64,000 nucleotides of DNA, from assembly GCF_019443965.1 (NCBI RefSeq), contig NZ_CP040814.1:434001-498000 (forward strand), read 5' to 3'. Positions 41,212 to 52,547 of this stretch are shown piece after piece. Position 1 is the first letter of the stretch. Every line of letters starts with the position of its first letter. This DNA comes from Salinibacterium sp. M195. GTDB taxonomy: Bacteria > Actinomycetota > Actinomycetes > Actinomycetales > Microbacteriaceae. The position numbers and the translations under genes were made by a program. The notes under the pieces are model-generated. The model saw nothing but the letters and a program-made list of their open reading frames with translations. It had not been told where the DNA came from and searched no databases.

Positions 41212-43780
41212 CTACCGACTCGTCCTTCCCAGCAGGGGCATCTTCACTCGCAACGCTATCGTCTTGAGCTTCAAGTTCTTTGTTGTCTAGATTTCGTTCG
41301 CTATTTCGTGCGATTGCAATGATCTTGTCGTCTGCTGCAAATCGAGCGAAAACGACGCCCATGGTGTCACGGCCCTTGGCCGGAACCTCAGCGACAGAAG
41401 AGCGTACCACCTTGCCACTGGCAAGAACCACAAGAACTTCGTCCTCGTCCCCGACCATCAATGCGCCGGCCAAATCACCACGTGCACCATCAAGTTTGGC
41501 GACCTTGATGCCCAAGCCACCACGGCCCTGAACCCGGTATTGGTCGGCGGCAGTCCGCTTGGCGAAACCGCCCTCCGTAACCACAAAGACGAAACCACTG
41601 TCGGGCACGACGCTCGCACTCAACAGGCGGTCATCCTCTCGGAAGCTCATCCCCATCACACCCGACGTCGACCGGCCCATCGGGCGCAGTGCCTCATCGG
41701 ATGCGGTGAAGCGAATCGACATTCCCTTGCGAGAAACCAACAACACATCGTCAGTGCTCTCGACGAGCATTGCCGAGACAAGTTCGTCGCCCTCGCGCAA
41801 GTTAACGGCGATGATTCCGCCGCTACGGTTGGTGTCATATTCGGCCAACGCGGTCTTCTTGACAAGACCGTTGTACGTTGCCAACACCAGATAGGTGGCT
41901 GTTTGATAGTCACGAATGTCGAGAATTTGTGCAATTTCTTCGCCCGGCTGTAATGCCAAGAAGTTGGCGACGTGCTGACCCTTGGCGTCGCGACCGCCCT
42001 CCTGCAGCTCGTAGGCCTTGGCCCGGTACACACGCCCCGTGTTGGTGAAGAACAGCAACCAGTGGTGCGTCGTGGTGACGAACAGGTGGTCGACAATGTC
42101 ATCCGCCCGCAATTGCGCGCCCTTAACTCCCTTGCCGCCGCGGTGCTGGCTACGGTAGTTGTCGCTGCGGGTGCGCTTGACGTAACCGCCGCGCGTCACC
42201 GTGACCACCATCTCCTCTTCAGGGATGAGGTCTTCCATGCTCATATCGCCATCGAAACCCATCATGATTTCGGTGCGACGGTCATCGCCGTACTTGGCGA
42301 GCAAGTCGGTGAGTTCTTCGCTGACGATGTCGCGCTGACGCTGTTCGCTGGCAATAATCGCCTTGAACTCGACGATCTCGAGCTCGAGCGCATCGTTCTC
42401 ATCGAGGATCTTTTGACGCTCGAGGGCGGCGAGGCGACGCAGCTGCATGTCGAGAATGGCACGTGCCTGAATCTCGTCGATTTCCAGCAGCTTGATGAGC
42501 CCCTCGCGGGCATCTTCCACTGTCGCCGAACGGCGGATGAGCGCGATGACCTCGTCCAGTGCATCAAGGGCCTTCAAGTACCCGCGCAAAATATGCGCAC
42601 GCTCTTCGGCCTTACGCAAACGGAACGCAGTGCGTCGAACAATAACTTCGATCTGGTGAGTAGCCCACGCCGTAATAAAGCCATCGATAGACAACGTGCG
42701 TGGAATTCCATCAACGATCGCGAGCATGTTTGCGCCGAAGTTTTCCTGCAACTGGGTGTGCTTGTACAGGTTGTTAAGAACAACCTTCGCGACGGCATCA
42801 CGCTTCAGGACGATCACGAGACGCTGACCCGTACGACCTGACGTTTCATCCCGGATGTCGGCGATGCCGGCAAGCTTGCCATCCTTGACAAGGTCGGCGA
42901 TTTTCAGCGCGAGGTTGTCGGGGTTCACCTGGTAGGGAAGTTCGGTGACCACGAGGCAGGTACGACCCTGGAGCTCTTCGACATTCACAACCGCACGCAT
43001 CGTGACCGAACCACGGCCTGTGCGGTATGCATCCTGGATTCCCTTGACGCCAAGAATCTGCGCACCGGTGGGGAAATCTGGGCCCTTGATGCGCTGAATA
43101 AGCGCCTCAATGAGTTCATCTTGTGTTGCTTCAGGGTGGGCTAAATGCCACAGAGCGCCTTCGCCAACCTCACGCAGGTTGTGGGGCGGGATGTTCGTGG
43201 CCATACCGACCGCGATACCGACGGAACCGTTGACGAGCAGGTTCGGGAAGCGGCTCGGAAGAACGGTGGGCTCTTGAGTGCGGCCGTCATAGTTGGGTTG
43301 GAAGTCGACGGTGTCTTCTTCAATATCCCGCACCATTTCCATAGCGAGCGGGGCCATTTTGGTTTCGGTATAACGGTGGGCTGCAGCGCCATCGTTACCG
43401 GGCGATCCAAAGTTTCCCTGGCCGAGGGCCAGCGGATAACGAAGGCTCCACGGCTGCACCAGACGAACTAGTGCGTCGTATACCGACGAGTCACCGTGGG
43501 GGTGGAACTGCCCCATGACGTCACCAATGACACGAGTGCACTTGGAGAATCCCTTATCTGGACGGTACCCACCGTCGTACATCGCGTAAATAACGCGACG
43601 GTGCACCGGCTTCAAACCGTCACGCACTTCGGGAAGCGCACGACCCACGATGACGCTCATCGCGTAGTCGAGGTAGGAGCGTTGCATCTCCAGTTGGAGG
43701 TCGACCTGATTAATCTTGTCGTGCCGGTCGTCTACGGGTGCATCTTCGAAGGTTTTCTTCGGAGTTTCTTCGTCAGCCAT
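41204..43780 (-). CDS. gyrA: DNA gyrase subunit A
   Basis: An 858-residue breakage-reunion subunit of gyrase. The catalytic tyrosine is Y137 in AAAHRYTE, and the quinolone-resistance region reads [12 protein letters not shown] at 93-104. The residues equivalent to E. coli S83 and D87 are unmutated Ser and Asp (mycobacteria carry Ala at the first). The C-terminal beta-pinwheel contains the gyrase-specific GyrA-box-like QHRGGKG. The tail is acidic. It lies 59 nt after gyrB. Confidence 0.98.
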   Translation of the reverse strand: MADEETPKKTFEDAPVDDRHDKINQVDLQLEMQRSYLDYAMSVIVGRALPEVRDGLKPVHRRVIYAMYDGGYRPDKGFSKCTRVIGDVMGQFHPHGDSSVYDALVRLVQPWSLRYPLALGQGNFGSPGNDGAAAHRYTETKMAPLAMEMVRDIEEDTVDFQPNYDGRTQEPTVLPSRFPNLLVNGSVGIAVGMATNIPPHNLREVGEGALWHLAHPEATQDELIEALIQRIKGPDFPTGAQILGVKGIQDAYRTGRGSVTMRAVVNVEELQGRTCLVVTELPYQVNPDNLALKIADLVKDGKLAGIADIRDETSGRTGQRLVIVLKRDAVAKVVLNNLYKHTQLQENFGANMLAIVDGIPRTLSIDGFITAWATHQIEVIVRRTAFRLRKAEERAHILRGYLKALDALDEVIALIRRSATVEDAREGLIKLLEIDEIQARAILDMQLRRLAALERQKILDENDALELEIVEFKAIIASEQRQRDIVSEELTDLLAKYGDDRRTEIMMGFDGDMSMEDLIPEEEMVVTVTRGGYVKRTRSDNYRSQHRGGKGVKGAQLRADDIVDHLFVTTTHHWLLFFTNTGRVYRAKAYELQEGGRDAKGQHVANFLALQPGEEIAQILDIRDYQTATYLVLATYNGLVKKTALAEYDTNRSGGIIAVNLREGDELVSAMLVESTDDVLLVSRKGMSIRFTASDEALRPMGRSTSGVMGMSFREDDRLLSASVVPDSGFVFVVTEGGFAKRTAADQYRVQGRGGLGIKVAKLDGARGDLAGALMVGDEDEVLVVLASGKVVRSSVAEVPAKGRDTMGVVFARFAADDKIIAIARNSERNLDNKELEAQDDSVASEDAPAGKDESVDE

Positions 43781-43839
43781 TAAGTGTCAATTCCAGTCTT
43801 GATCAGTCGCGAGTGCGGGCGCCGTGAGCTCTGTGTGAG

Positions 43840-45840
<2,001 letters not shown>

Positions 45841-45999
45841 TTAGGCTCCTGCCGCTAGTTCACACTCGCCATTCAGAGCTCATGCTCCATGAGGAGGTGC
45901 TTCTGACGGCTCCTAGGATTCTACCAAATTCCGCGGGTCAAAGACGGCCATATCGCGTTCTGCGGGAGTTTCTTTGGATGCGTGACCCATTTTGCCTTG

Positions 46000-46500
46000 C
46001 TAACCGTAAGTATCGCGCGGGCCCCGGCCTGGAATTGATCTGGGGCCTCTTTTCCAGGAAGGGGCGTTCGGTCCATCAAAGCGCACTGATTCGACACCGG
46101 CATGGGGATACTGCTGCGCGATCGTTGTGGTGATTCGAGAACGCATCAGCCGGAGTTGTGTTGCCCATGCTGTCGAATCGCACTGAACCGTGAGTACGCC
46201 CTCGTCGATTCCCACCGGTTTCGAGTGTTCTGCTGTCTCAACACCCACGATTTCGGGCCACCCCAACATCAACTCTGAACGCGCGAGCGGTGACGTCCAT
46301 CCCATGTTGTTTGTGAGGCTATCCATTACGTCACCAAGCCCATGTGGATCACGCCCGGGAGCGAAGGGAACACTGGTACCTGGTTCTTTGCGATCCCGTT
46401 TTCGCGCCATATACGACCGCTTCGTCGCATCCCCAAAAACTTCTCGAAATCGCAAATAGACCGCAACGTGCTCATCGACAGCGGGATCTCTCTCATTCAC
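46000..46500 (-). CDS. DUF721 (DciA-like) protein
   Basis: A 166-residue protein of the DUF721 family found between recF and gyrB in actinobacteria. The family domain (about 60-140) includes SPLARSELMLGWPEIVG and GVLTVQCDSTAWATQLRLM. Members called DciA load the DnaB helicase in bacteria lacking DnaC; that role is inferred from family and place. GTG start 46500, whose bases overlap the recF stop region, implies translational coupling. The N-terminal about 55 residues are charged and probably disordered. Confidence 0.88.
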   Translation of the reverse strand: MNERDPAVDEHVAVYLRFREVFGDATKRSYMARKRDRKEPGTSVPFAPGRDPHGLGDVMDSLTNNMGWTSPLARSELMLGWPEIVGVETAEHSKPVGIDEGVLTVQCDSTAWATQLRLMRSRITTTIAQQYPHAGVESVRFDGPNAPSWKRGPRSIPGRGPRDTYG

Positions 46501-47656
46501 TGCCGACCACCTCGCCAGCACGAATGTGAATCACATGCGCGGCGAGATGCTCGGGCACATCATCGAAAACCGCCGCGGTGATGAGTACTTGTTCGAAATT
46601 AGCGATTGACTCGGCCAGGCGTTCTCTTCGGGACTGATCTAATTCGGCGAACACGTCATCCAAGATCAACACGGGATCCCCCGCTGACGATTCTCTTCGC
46701 AAGAGTTCAGCGGACGCGAGTTTCAGTGCGAGGGCGAACGACCAAGATTCTCCGTGGCTGGCGTAACCACGTGCGGGCAAACCATTCAGACCGAAGATGA
46801 GGTCGTCGCGGTGCGGGCCGACAAGAGTTATCGCTCGGTCACGCTCTGTCTTACGGACTGAATCAAGAGCAGCGGCGAATGCAGTGGTCGCGTCAGCGAC
46901 CGAAATTATTTCGCCGACAGCGTTAGTTGCCACCGCGTTCTCCGGGTCGTCCTGGCGCGAAACTATGCTGAGCGAGTTCGCCAACGACGCTCCATGATCC
47001 GCACCGACAATCCGCTCGTAGGCGCGAGAAACCTCAGGACTCAAGTCGGCGACAAGAGAACTTCGCGCGCTAATTATTTCGGAACCAAACTCGATGAGTC
47101 GCTCATCCCAGACATCGAGTGTGCTGAGCTGCGCGTCGCGATTTCCCGACGCTCGGGCCGTTTTCAATAGCATGTTGCGTTGTTTGACTACGCGTTCGTA
47201 ATCAGAAATCACTCCGCTAAATCGAGGCGAACGGAGAATAAGTAGGTCATCGATAAAACGACGGCGCCCCGAGGGTTCGCCACGAACAAGAACAAGATCC
47301 TCTGGAGCAAAAAGTACGCTGGAAAAGTAGCGAGGAAGCTCGCGCGTACGGATCGCAGACCGGTTGATTTGCGCGCGGTTCGCACCACTGCGATTAATTT
47401 GAACCTCGGCCAAAAATTTTCGATCGTTGTGTTCAAGTCTCACTCGGACTATTGCGGCATCCGTGTGTTGGCGCACCATCGCGTGGTCTGTGGATACCCG
47501 ATGAGAGCCGAGAGTACTCAGAAAGCCAAGAGCTTCAACGAGATTCGTTTTACCTTGGCCGTTAGAACCGACGATCAGGGTCGGGCCAGCACCGAGTTCT
47601 AGCGCTAGTGATTCGTAGTTACGAAAATCTTTGAGCTCAACATGGGTAACAAGCAT
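46493..47656 (-). CDS. recF: DNA replication and repair protein RecF
   Basis: A 387-residue SMC-like ATPase that helps load RecA at gaps. Walker A is GSNGQGKTN at 30-38, and DFRNYESLALELG near the N-terminus is the RecF opening. The C-terminal signature/Walker B region reads VLILDDVFAELDQSRR. It lies 12 nt after gnd in the dnaN-gnd-recF run. Confidence 0.97.
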   Translation of the reverse strand: MLVTHVELKDFRNYESLALELGAGPTLIVGSNGQGKTNLVEALGFLSTLGSHRVSTDHAMVRQHTDAAIVRVRLEHNDRKFLAEVQINRSGANRAQINRSAIRTRELPRYFSSVLFAPEDLVLVRGEPSGRRRFIDDLLILRSPRFSGVISDYERVVKQRNMLLKTARASGNRDAQLSTLDVWDERLIEFGSEIISARSSLVADLSPEVSRAYERIVGADHGASLANSLSIVSRQDDPENAVATNAVGEIISVADATTAFAAALDSVRKTERDRAITLVGPHRDDLIFGLNGLPARGYASHGESWSFALALKLASAELLRRESSAGDPVLILDDVFAELDQSRRERLAESIANFEQVLITAAVFDDVPEHLAAHVIHIRAGEVVGSE

Positions 47657-47668
47657 TGCAACGAAGAC

Positions 47669-48565
47669 TTAGCTCTTGCGGACGCTATGCCCGCCGAACT
47701 GATTACGGAGAGCAGCGACCGCCTTCATCGAAGGAGAATCTTCTTGGCGAGAAACAAACCGAGCAAAAATTGCGGCACTAATCGTAGGGACGGCGACAGC
47801 TTGGTTCAAAGCCTCATGCACTGTCCAACGGCCCTCACCCGAGTCCTCGACGTAACCGGCAATATTCGCGAAATCAGGATCTTCTTCCAGAGCCTTAACT
47901 AACAGCTCAAGCAACCATGAACGCACGACCGTGCCTCGTTGCCACGCCTTAAACGATCCGGGAACATCTTTTACGAGATCCTTACGGCTATCGAGTAGCT
48001 CGAAACCTTCAGCCCAGGCTTGCATCAGCGCATATTCGATACCGTTATGCACCATTTTGACGTAATGCCCAGCTCCAACAGGGCCGGCATGCACGAAGCC
48101 TTCATCCCGTGGACCCTCCGGTCGCAATGCATCGAAAATCGGCATAGCGCGCTCGATATCGGATGCTTCACCGCCGGCCATCAGACCGTAACCGTTTTCA
48201 AGTCCCCAGATTCCTCCGGAAACACCGACATCCACAAACGAAATTTTGAGCGGAGCGAGAAGGTCACGATGAATTTCATCATCGGTAAATCGGCTATTTC
48301 CGCCATCAATGACGAGGTCACCAGGCTCGAGTAATGCCGACACTTCTGTAATTACAGAATCGGTAATGGGTCCTGAAGGAACCATTACCCACACGATCCG
48401 CGGCGCTGGAACTGCGTCGACGAGATCGGAGAGCGTGGCAACGTCACTGACATCGGGATTCGGGTCATATCCGGTGACTGTCAGTCCCCCAGCTCGCATG
48501 CGCTCACGCATGTTCCCGCCCATTTTTCCGAGCCCAATAATGCCGATGTGTTTCGTTTCTTCCAT
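47669..48565 (-). CDS. gnd: 6-phosphogluconate dehydrogenase, short (GntZ-like) type
   Basis: A 298-residue dehydrogenase of the decarboxylating 6PGDH family, short form. The Rossmann motif is IGLGKMGGNM (10-19), the substrate-binding DGGNSRFTDDEIHRD and GVSGGIWGLENGYGLM are present, and VKMVHNGIEYALMQAWAEG carries the catalytic Lys. It makes ribulose-5-phosphate and NADPH or NADH. Insertion of gnd between dnaN and recF is a conserved actinobacterial feature. It lies 3 nt after dnaN. Confidence 0.95.
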   Translation of the reverse strand: MEETKHIGIIGLGKMGGNMRERMRAGGLTVTGYDPNPDVSDVATLSDLVDAVPAPRIVWVMVPSGPITDSVITEVSALLEPGDLVIDGGNSRFTDDEIHRDLLAPLKISFVDVGVSGGIWGLENGYGLMAGGEASDIERAMPIFDALRPEGPRDEGFVHAGPVGAGHYVKMVHNGIEYALMQAWAEGFELLDSRKDLVKDVPGSFKAWQRGTVVRSWLLELLVKALEEDPDFANIAGYVEDSGEGRWTVHEALNQAVAVPTISAAIFARFVSRQEDSPSMKAVAALRNQFGGHSVRKS

Positions 48566-48568
48566 GAG

Positions 48569-49714
48569 CTATCTCAGCAGCAGGTTGGGCTGCAACAAGT
48601 ACTTGTAGTTGTCGCTACCCGGTTGGTCCTTAGATGACTGGCTCGTAATAAGCACAGGCCCAGGCTTGTTCGGATTCTCGGTCTTCGTAAACGAGATGCG
48701 CACAAATTCCGAATGCACCGAACTTAATCCATCAATCAAAAATTGCGGCTTGAGAGAAACAACGGTGTCGTCGCCGGTCAAGAACGCATCGATGGTTTCG
48801 GATGCTTGGGCTTGTTCCGAGCCGATTGCCTCAAGGGTGACGCCCTCGGTCGTAAACGTGAACCGAAGTGCTGCCTCGCGTTCGAGAACCAGCGACACCC
48901 GGCGAACAGCTTCGATGAGTTCCGCGGTATTCATTACCGCGAAGTTATCCACAGTCTCGGGAAAAAGTCGGCGAACGGGCGGGAAGTTTCCCTTGATCAA
49001 AAGAGACGTCACCGTTTTATTATCCGCCTGGAACGCGATTAGCTCACGTTCATCAGTGCTCGTGATAGCCACGGAAATTTCACCGCTGTTGCCGAAGGTC
49101 TTTCCGACTTCAACCAACGTCTTGGCGGGAACGAGCGCAGTGGCAGATTCGACACCGGACTCACCGGCATCCCATTCGATGTCTCGAACCGCAACGCGGT
49201 AGCGGTCAGTGGCGACCAAAGAGATGTTGTTTTGGGAGACTTCCAACTGGACTCCGGTGATTACCGGGGTGACATCATCACGAGATGCAGCAACTGCAAC
49301 CTGCGCAATAGCAGCCGAGAAGAGATCCGCTTTGAGCGTTCCTACACGGTCAGAAATCTGAGGAAGAGTTGGATACTCCTCCACGGGCATGCTCGATAAC
49401 GTGAAGTGTCCAGTGCCACAGGCAACAGTGATCTTGTTGTCTTCCGTACTGAAGCGCACGGGAGCGTTGGGAAGTCGACTCGCGATTTCGGCTAAAAGCT
49501 TGCCCGAAACGAGTACTCGTCCAGGCTCATCGACCTCAGCTTTGATCTGAGTTCGAGCAGATACTTCGTAGTCGAACGACGAAAGGGTGAGGCCATCGTC
49601 AGTCGCCTCGATCAGCACTCCACTCAAAATCGGCAGCGTGGTGCGCTGGGGCAGCAGTTTTACCGCAAACGAAACTGCCTCGCTGAAGACATCACGATTG
49701 ACCTGAAACTTCAT
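48569..49714 (-). CDS. dnaN: DNA polymerase III beta sliding clamp
   Basis: A 381-residue clamp with three repeated domains. It opens MKFQVNRDVFSEAVSFAVKLLP and contains NAPVRFSTEDNKITV and the C-terminal region ending in VLITSQSSKDQPGSDNYKYLLQPNLLLR. The C-terminus carries a slightly longer spacer than usual before the final YLLQP strand. An exact DnaA box (TTATCCACA, 48945-48953) falls within the gene. Confidence 0.98.
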   Translation of the reverse strand: MKFQVNRDVFSEAVSFAVKLLPQRTTLPILSGVLIEATDDGLTLSSFDYEVSARTQIKAEVDEPGRVLVSGKLLAEIASRLPNAPVRFSTEDNKITVACGTGHFTLSSMPVEEYPTLPQISDRVGTLKADLFSAAIAQVAVAASRDDVTPVITGVQLEVSQNNISLVATDRYRVAVRDIEWDAGESGVESATALVPAKTLVEVGKTFGNSGEISVAITSTDERELIAFQADNKTVTSLLIKGNFPPVRRLFPETVDNFAVMNTAELIEAVRRVSLVLEREAALRFTFTTEGVTLEAIGSEQAQASETIDAFLTGDDTVVSLKPQFLIDGLSSVHSEFVRISFTKTENPNKPGPVLITSQSSKDQPGSDNYKYLLQPNLLLR

Positions 49715-50040
49715 GAACCACCCCTAACCGGATCGTGCTCTGGCCGTTAATACTGGCACAGCGAATTGACTTGCGAACAACAGGTTATTTGGGATTCAAA
49801 TTTCATTCTTTAAAGGTCACACTCTTAACCGTTGTGGATTCTGTGAATAACTCGTCAGATTTCTTGTAACTACGGGAAACTACAACGGTGTGAGTTGTTG
49901 ATGAGCGGTGGAAAATTGTCGAGTCTTGACGTGAAACTCGAATGACAAGATTTTGTGATTCCACAGAAAGCTTTCGTCGACCAACAATCTTTCCGGCGAG
50001 TTGGGAAGGTTATCCCCAAGTTATCCCCAAGTAGGAAAAC
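49715..50040. other. oriC: dnaA-dnaN intergenic region, likely oriC
   Basis: A 326-nt non-coding gap with an A+T-rich stretch around 49780-49830. It also has several DnaA-box-like 9-mers: TTATTCACA (minus, 49842-49850) and two TTATCCCCA copies at 50010-50018 and 50021-50029, 11 nt apart in the same orientation. In many actinobacteria oriC lies between dnaA and dnaN. Strand layout agrees: genes leave this region in opposite directions on each side. The boxes are imperfect, and the dnaA-rpmH gap also has boxes. Confidence 0.6.
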
Positions 50041-51456
50041 CTATTTTTGGCTGAATCGCTGGTTCTGTTTGATGCGGCTGGTCAGCTCGGTTACCTGGTT
50101 ATAGATCGATCGACGCTCTTTCATGAGCTCAGTGATCTTCTTATTGGCGTACATCACCGTGGTGTGATCTCTGTTGCCGAACAGCTGACCAATCTTTGGC
50201 AGCGACAAATTGGTCATCTCACGACAGAGATACATCGCGATCTGACGTGCTGTGGCGATCGCTTGCGACCGTGAAGAGCCATACAAATCGTCCACGCTGA
50301 GCTTGAAGTAGTCAGCGGTGTGGTTGATTATGTCGACCGGTGCGATGACGTTGTCTTCGTCGAGGGTGATGAGGTCTTTCAGCACTGTTTGAACAAGAGC
50401 CATATCGACTTCGGTGCGATTGAGACTGGCAAACGCGGTGACGCGGATGAGGGTGCCTTCGAGTTCGCGGATATTCGATGACACCTTCGACGCCATAAAT
50501 TCGAGAATGTCGTTGCCAACTTGCATTTTTTCGCTCTGGGCCTTTTTACGCAGAATGGCAATTCGCGTTTCAAGGTCAGGTGCCTGAACATCAGTGATGA
50601 GGCCCCATTCGAAGCGAGAACGCATCCGATCCTCAAACCCAGTGAGGTGCTTTGGAGGCAGGTCGCTGGTGATCACTACTTGCTTGTTGTGATCGTGCAG
50701 GGTGTTGAAGGTGTGGAAGAAAGCCTCTTGGGTGGAGTCTTTCCCTTGAAGAAACTGGATGTCGTCGATGAGCAAGATGTCTATTTCGCGATATCGAGAT
50801 TGGAAGACCGAGGCGCGGTTGTTGGCAATCGAGTTGATGAAGTCGTTAGTAAATTCCTCGGAACTTACATAGCGAACGCGAATTCCGGGGTAAAGGCTCT
50901 CGGCATAGTGGCCGATGGCATGAAGAAGGTGTGTCTTTCCGAGTCCGGAGCCACCGTAAATGAACAGTGGGTTGTATGCCTTCGCTGGCGCTTCGGCAAC
51001 GGCAACTGCGGCTGCATGTGCGAATCGATTCGAACCGCCGATCACGAAGTTATCGAAGCTGTATTTGGGATTGAGCCGTGAATCGCTTCTGCGAGATGAA
51101 GACTGTTCGATCGGTGCTGGAGGCGTCGGCTCGATGTATGGCTGTTCTGTGCGGGAAACTTCTTGTGAAAGTGCGTCCTGCTGAATTTCGGGGTTCACGA
51201 CTGTCGCGAAGTTATTGATGCCGTCTTCGCTGCTCAGTGCGCCGATCGCATCGAGCAGTGGTTGACGAAGGCGCTGTTCAAGCATTCCCCGGGTGAGCTC
51301 ATTGGGAACCTCGAGATAGAGGGTGCCGGCCATCACACCCTTCGGCTCAACCAAGCTCATAAACCCTTGAAGCTGCGGAGTAATCCGCTCATCTCCATCG
51401 AGGTGCGCGAGAACTGCTTGCCACAGCCCTTTAGTAGGGTCGGGTGTTTCCGACAT
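50041..51456 (-). CDS. dnaA: Chromosomal replication initiator DnaA
   Basis: A 471-residue AAA+ initiator. The N-terminal domain I is at about 1-85, a short linker domain II at about 86-130, and the AAA+ domain III has Walker A GGSGLGKT at 168-175 and Walker B ILLIDDIQFL. Domain IV at the C-terminus has NRDHTTVMYANKKI, the DNA-reading helix. Domain II is short compared with Streptomyces DnaA, as expected outside Streptomyces. It is divergent from rpmH. Confidence 0.98.
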   Translation of the reverse strand: MSETPDPTKGLWQAVLAHLDGDERITPQLQGFMSLVEPKGVMAGTLYLEVPNELTRGMLEQRLRQPLLDAIGALSSEDGINNFATVVNPEIQQDALSQEVSRTEQPYIEPTPPAPIEQSSSRRSDSRLNPKYSFDNFVIGGSNRFAHAAAVAVAEAPAKAYNPLFIYGGSGLGKTHLLHAIGHYAESLYPGIRVRYVSSEEFTNDFINSIANNRASVFQSRYREIDILLIDDIQFLQGKDSTQEAFFHTFNTLHDHNKQVVITSDLPPKHLTGFEDRMRSRFEWGLITDVQAPDLETRIAILRKKAQSEKMQVGNDILEFMASKVSSNIRELEGTLIRVTAFASLNRTEVDMALVQTVLKDLITLDEDNVIAPVDIINHTADYFKLSVDDLYGSSRSQAIATARQIAMYLCREMTNLSLPKIGQLFGNRDHTTVMYANKKITELMKERRSIYNQVTELTSRIKQNQRFSQK

Positions 51457-51633
51457 TCTTTCCCCATCCCTTGGTACTTTTTACTCACAGGCTTATCCAC
51501 TGTTGTGCACAGCTATTCTCGCTGATTTACTGGACTTCTGAAGCCGTTGTCCACTGGCTCTCACCTTAGTTGTCCACAGCATGTCGTTACCAATAAGGAT
51601 GTATTCTGTGTGGATAATGCGCTGTTGATCGGA
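51457..51633. promoter_or_regulatory. DnaA-box cluster upstream of dnaA
   Basis: Five DnaA-box-like 9-mers within 125 nt: TTATCCACT (51493), TTGTGCACA (51503), TTGTCCACT (51547), TTGTCCACA (51570) and TTATCCACA on the minus strand (51609-51617). They lie between dnaA and the rpmH promoter and could give DnaA autoregulation or be part of a bipartite origin. Confidence 0.6.
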
Positions 51634-51669
51634 GTGCGGTTTGACCGCACCCGTTTAACGCCGTAGTTT
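51634..51669 (+). promoter_or_regulatory. rpmH promoter with a palindrome over the -35
   Basis: -35 TTGACC (51641-51646), 17-nt spacer, -10 TAGTTT (51664-51669), about 75 nt before rpmH. A 7-bp inverted repeat GTGCGGT-TTG-ACCGCAC (51634-51650) covers the -35, so it could be an operator. Confidence 0.5.
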
Positions 51670-51743
51670 TAATCAGTTGACTTCCGGCCCTTGGGCCTAC
51701 TAATTCTTCCCGGCCGCCAGAGCTGGGCCTTGGAGATATAGCT

Positions 51744-51881
51744 ATGAGCAAGAGAACTTTCCAGCCAAACAACCGTCGCCGCGCGAAGGTTCACGGTTTC
51801 CGTTTGCGTATGCGCACCCGTGCGGGTCGTGCCATCCTTGGCGCTCGTCGTCGCAAGGGACGCACCGAACTCTCCGCTTAG
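51744..51881 (+). CDS. rpmH: 50S ribosomal protein L34
   Basis: A 45-residue, very basic ribosomal protein beginning [20 protein letters not shown] and ending RKGRTELSA, the full L34 pattern. A TTGGAG ribosome-binding site lies upstream. It starts the conserved rightward run rpmH-rnpA-yidD-yidC-jag-rsmG-parAB, 9 nt before rnpA. Confidence 0.98.
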   Translation: MSKRTFQPNNRRRAKVHGFRLRMRTRAGRAILGARRRKGRTELSA

Positions 51882-51890
51882 TCCTGTCCG

Positions 51891-52232
51891 GTGCTGTCTA
51901 AGGCGAACCGCGTAACGCATCCGAACGATTTTCGTTTGGCCGTGCGTCGTGGACGCCGCTATTCAGCACCGCACTGCGTTATTCACATTGTGAGTAACGA
52001 GCGATCTACTGGCGTGCGCTTTGGCTTTATTGTCTCCAAAGCAGTGGGAAATGCGGTTGTTCGCAATAGCGTTCGGCGCAGGCTACGCGCGGCAGCTGCT
52101 CAATTACTCCCCACTGTCCCTGGAGACTCGGACATCGTGGTTCGTGCATTAGCAGGTTCTGCGCAAGTTCAGTGCACTACGCTTCAGGCGGAGATCGCAG
52201 AAGGGATTGATCGAATCATGGTTAAGTCATGA
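51891..52232 (+). CDS. rnpA: Ribonuclease P protein component
   Basis: A 113-residue basic protein subunit of RNase P, which trims tRNA 5' ends. The family motif region reads FIVSKAVGNAVVRNSVRRRLR (near 47-67), the RNR-type RNA-binding helix. GTG start. It overlaps yidD by 4 nt. Confidence 0.96.
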   Translation: MLSKANRVTHPNDFRLAVRRGRRYSAPHCVIHIVSNERSTGVRFGFIVSKAVGNAVVRNSVRRRLRAAAAQLLPTVPGDSDIVVRALAGSAQVQCTTLQAEIAEGIDRIMVKS

Positions 52233-52540
52233 GGTCATTCCTGACGTTTCTGCTGTTGTTCCCGCGAAACGTTTGCGTTCTTATTTTGCGCGTGTACCGC
52301 GCGATCATCTCCCCTCTCTATGGTGATGTCTGCCGCTATTATCCTTCGTGTTCTTACTACACGCTTCAGGCTATTCAACAACACGGATTTTTTCGTGGAG
52401 TGTGGCTTGGCACCCGCCGGCTTGCTCGTTGCCACCCGTGGGCGGCAGGTGGCATCGATGATATTCCGGCTCGACGTCACGAACGTTTTCAGATCACCAG
52501 GTTCGGCTTCGTTGTAGCCGCAAGCCACGAAAGGGGCTAA
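52229..52540 (+). CDS. yidD: Membrane protein insertion efficiency factor YidD
   Basis: A 103-residue YidD protein. The core RVYRAIISPLYGDVCRYYPSCSYYTLQAI holds the three conserved Cys/Tyr positions and GFFRGVWLGTRRLARCHPWAAGG follows. It aids YidC/Sec membrane insertion. The C-terminal 25 residues after GGIDD are variable. 7 nt before yidC. Confidence 0.94.
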   Translation: MRSFLTFLLLFPRNVCVLILRVYRAIISPLYGDVCRYYPSCSYYTLQAIQQHGFFRGVWLGTRRLARCHPWAAGGIDDIPARRHERFQITRFGFVVAASHERG

Positions 52541-52547
52541 CCACCGC

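Noticed and set aside
41972..42841. 289-codon frame antisense to gyrA
   Set aside because: Shadow of gyrA; no recognisable protein features.
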